Shown: one piece after another, positions 63,936-64,000 of the stretch | Layout: every line of letters begins with the position of its first letter | Position numbering within the stretch: position 1 is the first letter of the stretch | Translations under genes and position numbers: made by a program | The notes under the pieces: generated by a model | What the model saw: only the letters and a program-made list of their open reading frames with translations | Told to the model about the DNA's origin: nothing | The model's database searches: none | NCBI GenBank assembly: GCA_009767595.1 | Contig: VSDK01020647.1 | Coordinates: forward strand, 339,271 to 403,270 | Reading direction: 5' to 3' | Source: Symbiodinium kawagutii | Lineage: Eukaryota; Sar; Dinophyceae; Suessiales; Symbiodiniaceae | Length of the DNA stretch: 64,000 nucleotides

Positions 63936-64000
63936 GATTATGACGATGATGATGATAATAAGGTCAAAAATGACAATGACGATGATAATGACGATGACGA
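63936..64000. repeat. GAT/GAC-rich simple repeat at window end
   Basis: ATGACGATGATGATGATAAT and ATGACGATGA words run to the end of the window. Confidence 0.8.

Noticed and set aside
1-64000. CRISPR arrays, operons, Shine-Dalgarno sites, rho-independent terminators
   Set aside because: No spacer-repeat arrays and no bacterial gene organisation; introns and LTR elements show a eukaryotic nuclear genome.

Overview
The window looks like nuclear DNA of a dinoflagellate, most likely Suessiales/Symbiodiniaceae-like. The reasons are: several multi-exon protein families and Ty1/copia-type retroelement families I recognise as abundant in dinoflagellate genomes; 3' splice sites of the form AG|G; at least one candidate GC-AG intron; almost all coding on one strand for tens of kilobases; and very little of the DNA being intact gene. 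No rRNA, mitochondrial, plastid or bacterial features are visible. All family assignments are from recognition by eye; no database search was run.

Layout. 0-4.4 kb: simple repeats, chiefly (ATCA)n and a 2.4 kb C/T-only satellite with a ~420 bp higher-order unit. 4.4-20.3 kb: plus-strand, multi-exon dinoflagellate gene families: a cytosine-C5 DNA-methyltransferase-like gene (4.45-5.86), an acidic/lysine-rich chromatin-like ORF (6.5-6.9), a long exon chain ending in a Glu/Lys coiled coil (7.1-9.9), a TTTTC-rich desert (9.9-11), an acidic repeat protein (12.5-13.4), and a dinoflagellate-specific family of unknown function (15-20). Many exons carry frameshifts at short repeats, so several copies may be decaying. 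20.3-25.5 kb: no recognisable genes.

25.5-31.7 kb: element A, a copia-type retroelement that is scrambled: the gag middle part is plus, gag C-terminus to RNase H is minus, the gag N-terminus is plus, and a 149 bp direct repeat lies at both outer ends. 32.1-34.9 kb: a dense cluster of ~100-200 bp foldback (MITE-like) elements. 36.3-40.7 kb: element B, a 3'-truncated copia element (gag, protease, integrase) with extreme CATC tetramer enrichment. 40.7-42.0 kb: the C-terminal part of a PIF1-like helicase gene, split at a 5 bp target-site duplication by element C (42.0-48.6 kb), a copia element with both LTRs, PBS and PPT. 48.7-50.8 kb: a truncated LINE. 51.1-58.25 kb: element D, a heavily mutated copia element with ~100 bp LTRs. 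58.25-59.9 kb: a non-coding tract with about tenfold ACTG enrichment. 60.6-62.6 kb, minus strand: a fragment of an axonemal-type dynein heavy chain (AAA3 module) with recognisable introns. 63.2-63.65 kb: a tRNA-derived, SINE-like unit.

The region is best read as a decayed gene neighbourhood colonised by at least four LTR retroelements, a LINE, MITEs and a SINE. The elements share gag-PR-IN-RT-RH logic but differ in reverse-transcriptase active site (YVDD, HIDD, HVDG). The most unusual signals are the tetramer signatures that mark individual segments, the permuted element A, the MITE cluster, and the methyltransferase-like gene beside a lineage-specific gene family.
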